The notes: generated by a model from the sequence alone, not told the origin. A DNA stretch of 10,817 bases from Peptococcaceae bacterium UBA2264 (GCA_002347475.1 DDXI01000081.1:20815-31631); one strand, 5' to 3'; shown: positions 1-6,343, counted from the first letter of the stretch. Numbers and translations are program-made.

Positions 1-381
1 AGCTTCAAAATCAACACCTTTTCCATAGAGAAATATATTGAGAGGATTAATGCCGATTCTCTGCCAACATCTTTGACCCTTCATTTTACGAAAAGACAAA
101 GAGCGGTTTATTATTTATTCTGGAGTGCCTATTCCATGAAAATCAACAAAGATAAATTCGAAAAAATAATCGGCACTCCCTTGCCCAAAATGTTTGGCCT
201 CGAATTATTTATAGCGCAAAGATTAGGATTCATCAGAAAAAATGGGAACATTTACGAACTTACGGACAAAGCAGCCTATCTTTACCATTATATAGAGCAG
301 GTGTATACTACGGCCTATATAGATAAAATGTGGAATATATCAAGAAAACAGGCGTTTCCAGATCAAATTATCCTATATTAG
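1..381 (+). CDS. HemN-like radical SAM protein (coproporphyrinogen III oxidase family), C-terminal fragment
   Basis: The reading frame is open from the first base to TAA at 379-381, so the 5' part, including any CxxxCxxC radical-SAM cluster site, lies outside the window. The visible 126 residues resemble the C-terminal substrate-binding region of HemN/HemW-type proteins. They begin with a stretch like the 'YIERINADSLP' linker, followed by a helical, winged-helix-like region and the end motif 'LTDKAAYLYHYIEQVY'. Family members are oxygen-independent coproporphyrinogen oxidases or heme chaperones, so the exact role cannot be decided from this fragment. The TTG at 73-75 is internal and not a start, because it has no ribosome binding site and the homologous stretch continues upstream of it. 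The gene looks more AT-rich than most neighbours. A strong hairpin terminator follows 48 nt downstream. The family call is by eye from the tail alone and is moderately secure. Confidence 0.62.
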   Translation, partial: SFKINTFSIEKYIERINADSLPTSLTLHFTKRQRAVYYLFWSAYSMKINKDKFEKIIGTPLPKMFGLELFIAQRLGFIRKNGNIYELTDKAAYLYHYIEQVYTTAYIDKMWNISRKQAFPDQIILY

Positions 382-428
382 AATTAGATTTAATGAAAGT
401 TGCCTTAGAGAAAGAAACCCTTGCCAGA

Positions 429-471
429 AGATAAAGTTCCTGCGGATATTTCAGCAGAAACTTTATCTTTT
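429..471 (+). terminator. Rho-independent terminator after the HemN-like gene
   Basis: Arms at 429-445 and 452-468 pair at 15 of 17 positions around a 6-nt loop (ATATTT), and TTTTATTTAT follows. The T run is on the plus side, so it best serves the upstream plus-strand gene. The same stem lies 29 nt beyond the rubrerythrin stop and may also stop minus-strand transcripts, although no T run is present in that direction. Confidence 0.8.
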
Positions 472-496
472 ATTTATCTGTATTTTATATCAGTAT

Positions 497-991
497 TTAA
501 TATTTAATAAATTTTGACCCCGGCACACCGCAGATAGGGCATTTTTCAGGTACGTCTTTTTCTATATTGCCACATACGGGGCAGAGGTAATAGAATATTT
601 CCTTTGTCTGAGCGATATTTTCCAAAGCTTCTTTATAGAGCCTGGCATGGACTTCCTCCGCCTTCATAGCATAGGTGAAAGTTGTGACAGCAGCCTTATT
701 GCCTTCAGCTTCGGCAGTTTTCAGAAAGTCAGGATACATGCTTTGGTATTCATGGGTTTCACCATTGACGGCATCCTGCAGGTTGTCAGCAGTGGCTTTA
801 ATTTTGCCGGCAACTTCAAAATGCTTGAGGGCATGCAATGTTTCGGCATCGGAAGCTGCTTTGAAAAGCTTGGCTGCATTGACTTTGCCTTCGGCCTCAG
901 CTTTTTTGGAGTAGGCCAGATATTTTCTGTTAGCCTGTGATTCCCCGGCAAATGCCTCCATGAGGTTTTTAAGGGTCTTTTGTTCTTCCAT
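497..991 (-). CDS. rbr: Rubrerythrin
   Basis: Rubrerythrin is a cytoplasmic non-heme diiron peroxidase that reduces hydrogen peroxide in anaerobes, taking electrons through its own rubredoxin domain. The 164 residues are full length for the classical form. Residues 1-130 form the ferritin-like four-helix domain with the expected iron ligands: E17 (AGESQAN), E50 and H53 (AETLHALKH), E78 or E81 (GETHEYQ), and E112 with H115 (KAEEVHARLY). The C-terminal rubredoxin domain carries two CxxC pairs, C137/C140 (CPVCG) and C151/C154 (CPICG), which bind one iron. AGGAGG at 1000-1005 lies 8 nt from the ATG and fixes the start. The gene is transcribed alone, divergently from the FMN reductase. The upstream region holds ATTC/GAAT palindromes that could bind a regulator; no clear PerR box was seen. 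Confidence 0.97.
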   Translation of the reverse strand: MEEQKTLKNLMEAFAGESQANRKYLAYSKKAEAEGKVNAAKLFKAASDAETLHALKHFEVAGKIKATADNLQDAVNGETHEYQSMYPDFLKTAEAEGNKAAVTTFTYAMKAEEVHARLYKEALENIAQTKEIFYYLCPVCGNIEKDVPEKCPICGVPGSKFIKY

Positions 992-1075
992 TAGTTATTC
1001 CTCCTTTTTATCTTGAAGAATTCTTACTAATTACTGGATGTCTAAATACCCTGTTATTCAAAGTATATACAAATG

Positions 1076-1145
1076 TTGATATTCAGGGAATACTAAATTC
1101 GGAATTTATTTGGAATAACTTTCATTAACAGCTATTCTCAGAATA
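1076..1145. promoter_or_regulatory. Cluster of three ATTC/GAAT palindromes upstream of rbr
   Basis: Three similar palindromes stand in the divergent intergenic region 992-1276. TATTC-AGG-GAATA is at 1080-1092, and outer matches extend it to an imperfect 21-bp palindrome at 1076-1096. AAATTC-G-GAATTT is at 1095-1107. TATTC-TCA-GAATA is at 1133-1145. A minus-strand TATACT at 1062-1067 could be the rubrerythrin -10, which would place the first palindrome in the -20 to -40 region. The shared half-site suggests repeated binding of one regulator, but I cannot name it. The match to PerR, Fur or LexA consensus is poor. Confidence 0.4.
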
Positions 1146-1178
1146 TTACTAAAATAATGTCGGGAGCAAAGATTTATG

Positions 1179-1207
1179 GCAGGACTTAACAGAATAAAGC
1201 AGAATTA
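1179..1207 (+). promoter_or_regulatory. SigH-like promoter for the FMN reductase gene
   Basis: GCAGGACTT at 1179-1187 and GCAGAATTA at 1199-1207, separated by 11 nt, match the SigH consensus RNAGGAWWW-N11/12-RNNGAATWW except for C at one W position. Predicted transcription starts near 1214, giving a leader of about 60 nt before the ATG at 1277. A near copy, including most of the spacer, stands upstream of the DUF155 gene at 2962-2991. No good SigA promoter was seen here. Confidence 0.55.
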
Positions 1208-1276
1208 ATGGTTAGAGTCAGGCTATAGTTAGAAATTGTTATATATCATTATGGAAAATGGAAAGGGTGATTTTGT

Positions 1277-1837
1277 ATGAGTGAGAATATAAATATTCTC
1301 GGTTTTACTGGAAGCCTGCGCCGTAATTCCTATAATAAGGCGGCTTTAAATACCGCCAAAAAATTATTGCCCGAAGGTTCGAACCTGGAGCTGGTGGATC
1401 TGGCTCTTATCCCGTTCCTTAATGAAGATTTGGAAGCTGAAGGAATTCCTCCAGTGGTAGCAGACTTCAGAAAGAAAATCGCCTCTGCTGATGCGCTGCT
1501 CATCTCTACCCCTGAGTATAATTACTCTATACCTCCGGTCTTAAAAAATGCTCTGGACTGGGCTTCCCGGGATAAAGAGCGGCCACTGAACGGCAAGCTC
1601 CTGGCAATCGTGAGTGCTTCTCCGAGTATGTTTGGCGGAGCGCGTGCTCAGTATCATTTGCGCCAGGTTTGTGTGGTGCTCAATCTTTGGGTCCTTAACA
1701 AGCCAGAGGTTTTCATAACGAATGCCGATAAGAAGTTCGACCAGGATGGGAACCTGACAGATACTCATTCGCGCGAGATGCTTTTCCGGCTCTTGCAGGC
1801 CTTGGTGGATATGGCCCGGGAGTTGAAGAAAAAATAA
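1277..1837 (+). CDS. NAD(P)H-dependent FMN reductase (flavodoxin-fold, ChrR/YieF-like)
   Basis: This is a cytoplasmic flavoprotein of the NADPH-dependent FMN reductase family, whose members reduce flavins, quinones, azo compounds or chromate. The 186 residues show the flavodoxin-like FMN-binding sites. GSLRRNSYN at 12-20 is the phosphate loop. TPEYNYSIP at 78-86, followed by PVLKNALDW to residue 95, forms the isoalloxazine loop. A third flavin-contacting segment, GGARAQYHLR, lies at 120-129. The length is typical. GGAAAGGGTGA precedes the ATG at a workable distance, which supports this start. The gene is alone between the SigH-like promoter and a hairpin at 1860-1904. The physiological substrate cannot be read from sequence; neighbouring rubrerythrin suggests redox stress, which is only inference. 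Confidence 0.92.
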   Translation: MSENINILGFTGSLRRNSYNKAALNTAKKLLPEGSNLELVDLALIPFLNEDLEAEGIPPVVADFRKKIASADALLISTPEYNYSIPPVLKNALDWASRDKERPLNGKLLAIVSASPSMFGGARAQYHLRQVCVVLNLWVLNKPEVFITNADKKFDQDGNLTDTHSREMLFRLLQALVDMARELKKK

Positions 1838-1859
1838 GAGTACAGATTTAAAATTATTA

Positions 1860-1904
1860 AAGAATCCTTGGAAAGCCTGCCTCAGCCGACTTTCTGGGAT
1901 TCTT
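1860..1904. terminator. Bidirectional hairpin between FMN reductase and cysteine synthase
   Basis: AAGAATCC (1860-1867) pairs perfectly with GGATTCTT (1897-1904). Inner AAAG (1872-1875) and CTTT (1890-1893) extend the stem past a small bulge. On the minus strand the stem is followed by TTAATAATTTT, so it fits the convergent cysteine synthase gene best. On the plus strand the tail is only weakly T-rich. Confidence 0.65.
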
Positions 1905-1911
1905 AACAATT

Positions 1912-2814
1912 TCAGCAGGAGGATGTTTTGAATAAATCCGTACTCAGGTATTTTTCTCCCCGATCAGCGTATAGTACCACCACAAAGCCTTCCTCAATAT
2001 CTTTGATGCATTCCAGGGCGGCCACCATAGCGGCTCCGCTGCTCATGCCAACAAAGATGCCTTCCTGTAAAACTATAGCTCTGGCCATCGCAAAAGCGTC
2101 CTCAGATTCAATCATGACTCTCCGGTCGATCTTTGTCGGATCATAGATAGCCGGGACTATGGCTTCCTGCATGTTTTTGAGGCCTTGAATATAATGGCCC
2201 CGGACAGGATGAGCTTCAACTATCTGGATATCAGGATTTTTGTTTTTCAGTCCCATGCCCACTCCCATGATGGTCCCTGAGGTGCCGAGGGCGGAGACAA
2301 AATGGGTGACTTTACCTTGGGTATCCTCCCAGATTTCGTTGGCTGTGGTGAAATAATGGGTCAGTTTGTTGTACTCATTGGAAAACTGGTTTGGCATAAA
2401 GTATTTGCCGGGATAAGCCTGGCAGAGTTCGTGAGCTTTCCTGATCGCGCCGTCGGTTCCCTGGGAAGCATCAGTCAGGGTTGTCTTGGCCCCAAAAGCC
2501 TCGATCATTTTACGGCGTTCAATGGAAACCGATTCGCTCATGACTATTTCCACAGCATATCCTTTTACGGCGCCTATCATGGCCAGGCCAATCCCCGTAT
2601 TGCCGGAGGTAGGCTCGATTATCGTTTTATCATGGGTTATTGTTCCGCTTTCTTCCGCCTGCTCGATCATTTTTAGAGCGATCCGGTCTTTAATGCTGCC
2701 GGTCGGATTAAAACCTTCCAGCTTGGCGTACAGCTGGACATGCGGCTTGGGGTTTAGCCTGTTGATTCTGACCAGGGGAGTATGTCCGATTGTTTCAAGA
2801 ATATTATTGTACAT
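1912..2814 (-). CDS. cysK: Cysteine synthase (O-acetylserine sulfhydrylase), PLP-dependent
   Basis: This fold-type II PLP enzyme makes cysteine from O-acetylserine and sulfide. Numbering from the first possible ATG (2823), the landmarks are K45 in NPTGSIKDR (Schiff-base lysine), SGNTG at 73-77 (substrate and carboxylate loop), GTSGT at 180-184 (PLP phosphate loop) and SSGAA at 261-265, where the serine contacts the pyridine nitrogen. Only three residues separate two candidate starts. GGAGG at 2825-2829 lies 1 nt from the upstream ATG (2823) but 10 nt from the next (2814), so the second is the likely start, giving 300 residues (MYNNILETIG). The segment EAHPVRGHYIQGLKNM is more like CysM/CBS-type relatives than enteric CysK, so sulfide is likely but not certain as co-substrate. 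The gene is monocistronic, with its own promoter at 2844-2873. Confidence 0.9.
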   Translation of the reverse strand: MYNNILETIGHTPLVRINRLNPKPHVQLYAKLEGFNPTGSIKDRIALKMIEQAEESGTITHDKTIIEPTSGNTGIGLAMIGAVKGYAVEIVMSESVSIERRKMIEAFGAKTTLTDASQGTDGAIRKAHELCQAYPGKYFMPNQFSNEYNKLTHYFTTANEIWEDTQGKVTHFVSALGTSGTIMGVGMGLKNKNPDIQIVEAHPVRGHYIQGLKNMQEAIVPAIYDPTKIDRRVMIESEDAFAMARAIVLQEGIFVGMSSGAAMVAALECIKDIEEGFVVVLYADRGEKYLSTDLFKTSSC

Positions 2815-2843
2815 ATGTTTCATCCCTCCAGTGTAATACCAAT

Positions 2844-2873
2844 ACTATACCATGTCTTGACAGAAGACAGCAA
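2844..2873 (-). promoter_or_regulatory. SigA-type promoter of the cysteine synthase gene
   Basis: On the minus strand the -10 is TATAGT (2844-2849) and the -35 is a weak TTGCTG (2868-2873), with an 18-nt spacer. Transcription would start near 2837, leaving a short leader with the GGAGG. A palindrome TGTCTT-N5-AAGACA (2853-2869) lies in the spacer and could be an operator. Confidence 0.5.
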
Positions 2874-2961
2874 TGAGAAAAGAAAGCGGCGGATATATGG
2901 AGATCCGCAAGACTGTTACTGTCAGAAAATTTATAGATAATGCCAAAAGATACTGTTAAGG

Positions 2962-2991
2962 ACAAGACTTAACAGAAAAAATGCCGAATTA
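2962..2991 (+). promoter_or_regulatory. SigH-like promoter for the DUF155 gene
   Basis: ACAAGACTT (2962-2970), 12 nt, then GCCGAATTA (2983-2991) fits the SigH consensus with one substitution in AGGA and one in the following W. It shares GACTTAACAGAA and GAATTAA with the promoter-like element at 1179-1207. Transcription would start near 2998, so the leader would be little more than the ribosome binding site. Confidence 0.5.
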
Positions 2992-3004
2992 AGAGATAAA
3001 AAAA

Positions 3005-3018
3005 GGGGGGGGGGTGAT
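3005..3018 (+). promoter_or_regulatory. Ribosome binding site with a run of ten G
   Basis: Ten consecutive G (3005-3014) run into TGATCC, 7 nt before the ATG at 3022. The end GGGGTGATC matches the extended 16S anti-Shine-Dalgarno complement GGAGGTGATC with one difference. A homopolymer of this length is prone to slippage, so the strength of the site could vary between cells or assemblies. Confidence 0.6.
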
Positions 3019-3021
3019 CCT

Positions 3022-3843
3022 ATGGCAGCAATTAATTTTAAAGCAGCAGCTTTACTTAATGAAATCCGTATTAATAAGATTGCCGGCCATTTCGGTATCA
3101 GTCACAAATTCAAATGGGAAGAATCGCTTCGCCTGAATGAAACAGCTCTCAAGGATATTATTCCGGAAACAGCAGGCAAAGCAATCTATATTTTTCCTTT
3201 TGGAAGTATTGTCTTTATTAACTGTGAACATAATGAAATTATGGATATCATACGCTACCTGGGGCGGATTGAAAAAGGCTTGTCCTCAATCACTGCCCTG
3301 GAATATTTTGATGATTATAAGATAGAAATAGCACCAAATGAGGAATCTGCTGTCAATAACGATAAGCTGACAGCCTCTGCTGAACCAGGCTATCAGCGGG
3401 AAATTGTAAGCACCGTACTGGCCAAGTCAGTTGCTCTGGAGCGTCTGGAAACAGATATTGATAAACTGTTGGATGAGATTGAGGAAATAGTCGAATATTT
3501 GCAGCAGGGCTATTTGACCGTATCCGATAAAAAACTGGCCCGAATGTCAGCGCGTATTTTGGAATTTCGCCTGAGAACCATTTCCTATCTTATGCTGCTC
3601 GATAAGCCGGAAATTACTTGGCTTAACGAGGAGGCCGAAATATTATTTGACAATCTCAGTCCTTTTTTTGAACTGACTGACAGATGCGAAAACATCAGGC
3701 TCAAGTCGGAGATGCTTATGGATATCACCAAAGTTTTTACAGAGCTGGCCCACGCCAAGCGGGCTTCCAGGCTGGAATGGGCGATTATCATTCTGATCGT
3801 GATTGAAATCGTTCTGTCCCTTATTGCTATGATTTACCAATAA
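3022..3843 (+). CDS. DUF155 (RMD1/YagE-type) protein with C-terminal membrane anchor
   Basis: The 273 residues match the DUF155 family, whose eukaryotic members are the mitochondrial RMD1/RMND1 proteins. The bacterial role is not established. The N-terminal part (about 1-110) is an alpha/beta domain including 'AIYIFPFGSIVFIN' and 'YLGRIEKGL'. Residues about 125-250 are charged and helical, probably coiled coil, with 'ALERLETDIDKLLDEIEEIVEYL'-like heptads. A single hydrophobic helix, about 253-272 (WAIIILIVIEIVLSLIAMIY), ends the protein. That order, domain then coiled coil then tail anchor, is usual for the family and puts the bulk of the protein in the cytoplasm. The start is fixed by GGGGTGATC 7 nt upstream. 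A SigH-like promoter suggests expression at the onset of sporulation or stationary phase, by inference. The last 17 nt overlap the convergent DUF2889-like gene. Confidence 0.85.
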   Translation: MAAINFKAAALLNEIRINKIAGHFGISHKFKWEESLRLNETALKDIIPETAGKAIYIFPFGSIVFINCEHNEIMDIIRYLGRIEKGLSSITALEYFDDYKIEIAPNEESAVNNDKLTASAEPGYQREIVSTVLAKSVALERLETDIDKLLDEIEEIVEYLQQGYLTVSDKKLARMSARILEFRLRTISYLMLLDKPEITWLNEEAEILFDNLSPFFELTDRCENIRLKSEMLMDITKVFTELAHAKRASRLEWAIIILIVIEIVLSLIAMIYQ

Positions 3844-4648
3844 ATCCCAGCATTTGCGCGCAATCATGCACTAAATCAATCATATGGACACATCCCTGAC
3901 CCTTGCCCAAAATACCGGCAATTTCTTTCTTGGAGTGGTCTCGCAAGTCAATACCGTGCAGGCTTGACAAAAAAACCTGCGCCTCCCGGCAAACTGGATT
4001 GGGAGCGCGTACAAATCCGCCATCTGCCTTCTCCACAGTAAAACCATCTAATTTAAGATTCACATTGACCTCGTGGTAAGAATCACTGAAATCCCCAGTC
4101 AATAAATATTGATCTTCCCCTAGGCTATAAAGGTTCTGGTTTTTGAAACGGACAAACAAATTGCCGGCGGGTCTGAATTCTCTGGTCCGGTTATCTGCAG
4201 TGATCTCTACCCGATCCAGATTGCTGAAGAAGCGGCAGGAGTTCAAACCATTTTTCACCCATTTGAGATAATATTCTTCCGGGGAAGCATAACCGCGTTC
4301 TTCCAGGAGATGGCGTTCCGTCTGAATGATTCCTTTGATGTTTTCCGAAAATAAAGTAACCGCCAAAGGATCATTGAGAAAGGCGGCAGTCTCTCTCAGA
4401 ACGGGACCGGAACCCAGGTAAGCTTCTGCACCCAGCAGGGGTGTTACCTGACGCGAGCAAATACTGTCAGGTTTTAAAGCTCTCGGTTCTTCCCAGAGGG
4501 CCTCTATAATTATAAAAGTATGTATGTCAACCAAGAGATGGGCAGCAGCCTCCCGCTGTGTGTCCAGATAACTGCTCCCGACCTTGAGCAGTCCGGTGGT
4601 GCTGCGGCGCACCTCTGTATACCAATTGCGTTGAAAAAGGCTTTTCAT
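3827..4648 (-). CDS. DUF2889-like protein
   Basis: The function is unknown. The C-terminal half of this 273-residue protein has the landmarks of DUF2889: a short beta-rich run 'DSYHEVNVNLKLDG', then 'FVRAPNPVCREA', 'LHGIDLRD', and a closing GCVHMIDLVHDCAQML in place of the family's usual GCTHL-type motif. Residues 1 to about 140 precede this and are not recognised; they are mostly helical with many acidic residues and contain no signal peptide or membrane helix, so a cytoplasmic protein is expected. GGGAGG (4655-4660) is 6 nt from the ATG and supports the start. Its promoter (4669-4696) carries a tandem 10-bp repeat. The 3' end overlaps that of the DUF155 gene by 17 nt with no terminator between them, so opposing transcripts must interfere or overlap. 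The DUF call is by pattern and moderately secure. Confidence 0.65.
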   Translation of the reverse strand: MKSLFQRNWYTEVRRSTTGLLKVGSSYLDTQREAAAHLLVDIHTFIIIEALWEEPRALKPDSICSRQVTPLLGAEAYLGSGPVLRETAAFLNDPLAVTLFSENIKGIIQTERHLLEERGYASPEEYYLKWVKNGLNSCRFFSNLDRVEITADNRTREFRPAGNLFVRFKNQNLYSLGEDQYLLTGDFSDSYHEVNVNLKLDGFTVEKADGGFVRAPNPVCREAQVFLSSLHGIDLRDHSKKEIAGILGKGQGCVHMIDLVHDCAQMLGFIGKS

Positions 4649-4668
4649 GATAATCCTCCCACTTTAAT

Positions 4669-4696
4669 ATTATAAATTATCAGAGTATTCTGGTAA
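4669..4696 (-). promoter_or_regulatory. Promoter of the DUF2889-like gene
   Basis: On the minus strand a perfect TATAAT (4669-4674) stands 16 nt from TTACCA (4691-4696), a four-of-six match to TTGACA. Predicted transcription starts just before the GGGAGG. The -35 lies between and partly within two copies of a 10-bp direct repeat. Confidence 0.55.
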
Positions 4697-4705
4697 GTAT
4701 TCTGG
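4684..4705. repeat. Tandem 10-bp direct repeat in the DUF2889 promoter
   Basis: AGTATTCTGG occurs at 4684-4693 and again at 4696-4705, identical and 12 nt apart, on about the same face of the helix. It overlaps the -35 element, as expected for a regulator that binds direct repeats, for example many response regulators. No known consensus was matched. Confidence 0.55.
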
Positions 4706-4890
4706 AGCTGGAAAACAAATCCTGCAATGAAAGACTACTTTAATTTTTCATCGGGGGGCCGATTATCTGCATGTTTGATTTTGAATTGAGATGAGTAATT
4801 CATCTGAGGTTTTGGTTTTATGAAACTGACACCTTTAATATTATTAAACTCATGGTAAGATGTATATTAAGAAAGCTTAGATTTGTGCCC
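4706..4890. other. Divergent intergenic region with short inverted repeats
   Basis: No gene was found between the DUF2889-like and YjbQ-type genes. The stretch holds three small inverted repeats: ATCGG-GGGG-CCGAT (4750-4763), AGATGA-N5-TCATCT (4789-4805) and TTTAAT-ATT-ATTAAA (4834-4848). None is followed by a T run, so none looks like a terminator. The last is AT-only and may be chance. Confidence 0.3.
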
Positions 4891-4899
4891 TGGTATAAT
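4891..4899 (+). promoter_or_regulatory. Extended -10 promoter of the YjbQ-YhaM operon
   Basis: TGGTATAAT gives a perfect -10 (4894-4899) with the TGn extension. No good TTGACA is found 16-18 nt upstream, which is common for extended -10 promoters. Start of transcription is expected near 4906, leaving a leader of about 34 nt. Confidence 0.6.
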
Positions 4900-4939
4900 G
4901 TGCTGAAAAGGTAAGTGGAATCAAGAGGGAGTGAGAAGT

Positions 4940-5356
4940 TTGAAAAGCTATCGCAAGGAATTATGGTTTAATACCAAAAGACGCCGGGAAAACATCAATA
5001 TTACAGGACAACTCCAAGATTGTTTGCGGGAAAGCGACATTAAAGAAGGAATTCTGCTTTGCAATGCCATGCATATAACAGCCAGCGTTTTTATCAATGA
5101 TAATGAAATTGGTTTGCACAATGACTTTGAAAGATGGCTGGAAAAACTGGCTCCGGAAAAACCGCACAGCCAATACGCCCACAATGATTATGAGGATAAT
5201 GCCGATGCACATCTCAAACGGCAGATCATGGGCCGGGAAGTAGTAATTGCTGTAACAGATGGCGAATTGGATTTGGGACCTTGGGAAGAGATTTTTTACG
5301 GCGAGTATGACGGCATGCGCCAAAAAAGAGTATTATTAAAAATAATCGGGGAATAA
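4940..5356 (+). CDS. YjbQ/UPF0047 family protein (secondary thiamine-phosphate synthase family)
   Basis: The family is a small cytoplasmic beta-sandwich protein, and some members have weak thiamine-phosphate synthase activity; the main role remains open. Conserved blocks are complete: FNTKRRRENINIT (10-22), LLCNAMHITASVFIND (39-54, with H45), the charged 'HLKRQIMG' region following 'DNADAH', and 'GPWEEIFYGEYDG' near the end. At 138 residues it is full length. GTG at 4931 gives a slightly longer frame, but it sits directly on the ribosome binding site. AGGGAGTGA (4926-4934) is 5 nt from TTG at 4940, and the product then begins MKSYRKELWFNT as is usual for the family, so TTG is chosen. It is the first gene of an operon that ends with a thiamine-binding-type protein. 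Confidence 0.93.
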   Translation: MKSYRKELWFNTKRRRENINITGQLQDCLRESDIKEGILLCNAMHITASVFINDNEIGLHNDFERWLEKLAPEKPHSQYAHNDYEDNADAHLKRQIMGREVVIAVTDGELDLGPWEEIFYGEYDGMRQKRVLLKIIGE

Positions 5357-5413
5357 TAAAGATTTTTATAAAATTTACAGGCCCGGAGGGCAGAGTGGAG
5401 GAGCAAAATAGAA

Positions 5414-6343
5414 ATGTTGAAAGATTGTCAGGCCGGGGAAAAATTCAAGGGAACGGTTCTGGTCACTGAATGGAAAGAGAGCCCCTTTCGCTCCAAGCCA
5501 GGGAGTTTTATTACTATGACCTGCCAGGACATCAGCGGTACTTTGCCGGCAAAAATCTGGGAGACCAAGGCCTGTCACTATGGCTGGCTGCAGGAAAAGG
5601 ACGTTTTTCAGGTCGAAGCCCTGGTCAGCGAATATAAGGGAGTAAGGGAACTGTCCATTGAGTCACTCCGGCCTGCCAGCGAGGAAGAAATCGATTTAGG
5701 CCAACTTTTGCCGAGTTCCCCGCTCACAGCTGAGGTTTTGGAACTGCGTCTCCAGAAACTGCGCAACGGTATACAGGATGAGAAACTCAAAAGCTTGTTG
5801 GATCGGGTTCTTGACCATCCTGTCAATGGTGCTTTATTCCGGCAGGCCCCGGCAGCCATGAAAATGCATCAGCCCTATCTGCGTGGCTTATGGGAACATA
5901 GCCTGGGTGTAACCGAGCTGGCGCAAAATATGGCAGCCAATTATCCCGAGGTCAACTCTGATTTGTTGCTGGTAGGAGCGCTGCTGCATGACATAGGTAA
6001 AATTTTCGAATATAATTTCGAACGGGCAATCTCCTACTCGACTGAAGGGCGTTTATTAGGACATATTATCATGGGGGTTGAACTCTTGAGCAGGGAGATG
6101 GACCAAATTACTGATTTTCCCGCTGAGTTTAAAACCAAGCTTTTGCACATAATTACCAGTCACCACGGCCGCTATGAGTGGCAGTCCCCGCGCCGCCCCA
6201 AATGCCCGGAGGCAGTCATCATTCACTATGCCGATGCGCTGGAAGTGGATCTCTGGCAATTCCGGCAGGCCAAAAGGGAAAATCCCAATGAAGAGTGGTC
6301 ACCATATGTCAGGTCAATGGAGCGTTATCTTTACCTGGATTAG
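5414..6343 (+). CDS. yhaM: 3'-5' exoribonuclease YhaM
   Basis: YhaM is a Gram-positive exoribonuclease that trims RNA 3' ends and also degrades single-stranded DNA, using Mn2+. The 309 residues show the two expected domains. Residues 8-90 form an OB-fold for nucleic acid binding (KGTVLVTEWKES, TCQDISGTLPAKIW). Residues about 155-290 form the HD phosphohydrolase domain with metal ligands H162 (LWEHSLGV), H192 and D193 (LLHDIGKI), H217 (GHIIMG), H250/H251 (SHHGRYEWQSP) and D274 (HYADALEVD). Length is normal for the family. AGGAG at 5399-5403 lies 10 nt before the ATG. The gene follows the YjbQ-type gene by 57 nt with no terminator and is probably co-transcribed; the next gene starts 54 nt after its stop. 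Confidence 0.93.
   Translation: MLKDCQAGEKFKGTVLVTEWKESPFRSKPGSFITMTCQDISGTLPAKIWETKACHYGWLQEKDVFQVEALVSEYKGVRELSIESLRPASEEEIDLGQLLPSSPLTAEVLELRLQKLRNGIQDEKLKSLLDRVLDHPVNGALFRQAPAAMKMHQPYLRGLWEHSLGVTELAQNMAANYPEVNSDLLLVGALLHDIGKIFEYNFERAISYSTEGRLLGHIIMGVELLSREMDQITDFPAEFKTKLLHIITSHHGRYEWQSPRRPKCPEAVIIHYADALEVDLWQFRQAKRENPNEEWSPYVRSMERYLYLD

Noticed and set aside
48..70. SigH-like AGGATTAA...CGATT motif
   Set aside because: It lies inside the HemN-like coding sequence and the spacing is too short for a promoter.
647..940. Open frames antisense to rubrerythrin
   Set aside because: They lie wholly inside a convincing rubrerythrin gene, lack ribosome binding sites and encode no recognisable motif.
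2302..2676. Open frame antisense to the cysteine synthase gene
   Set aside because: It is a shadow of the real gene; there is no ribosome binding site and the opposite strand has all catalytic motifs.
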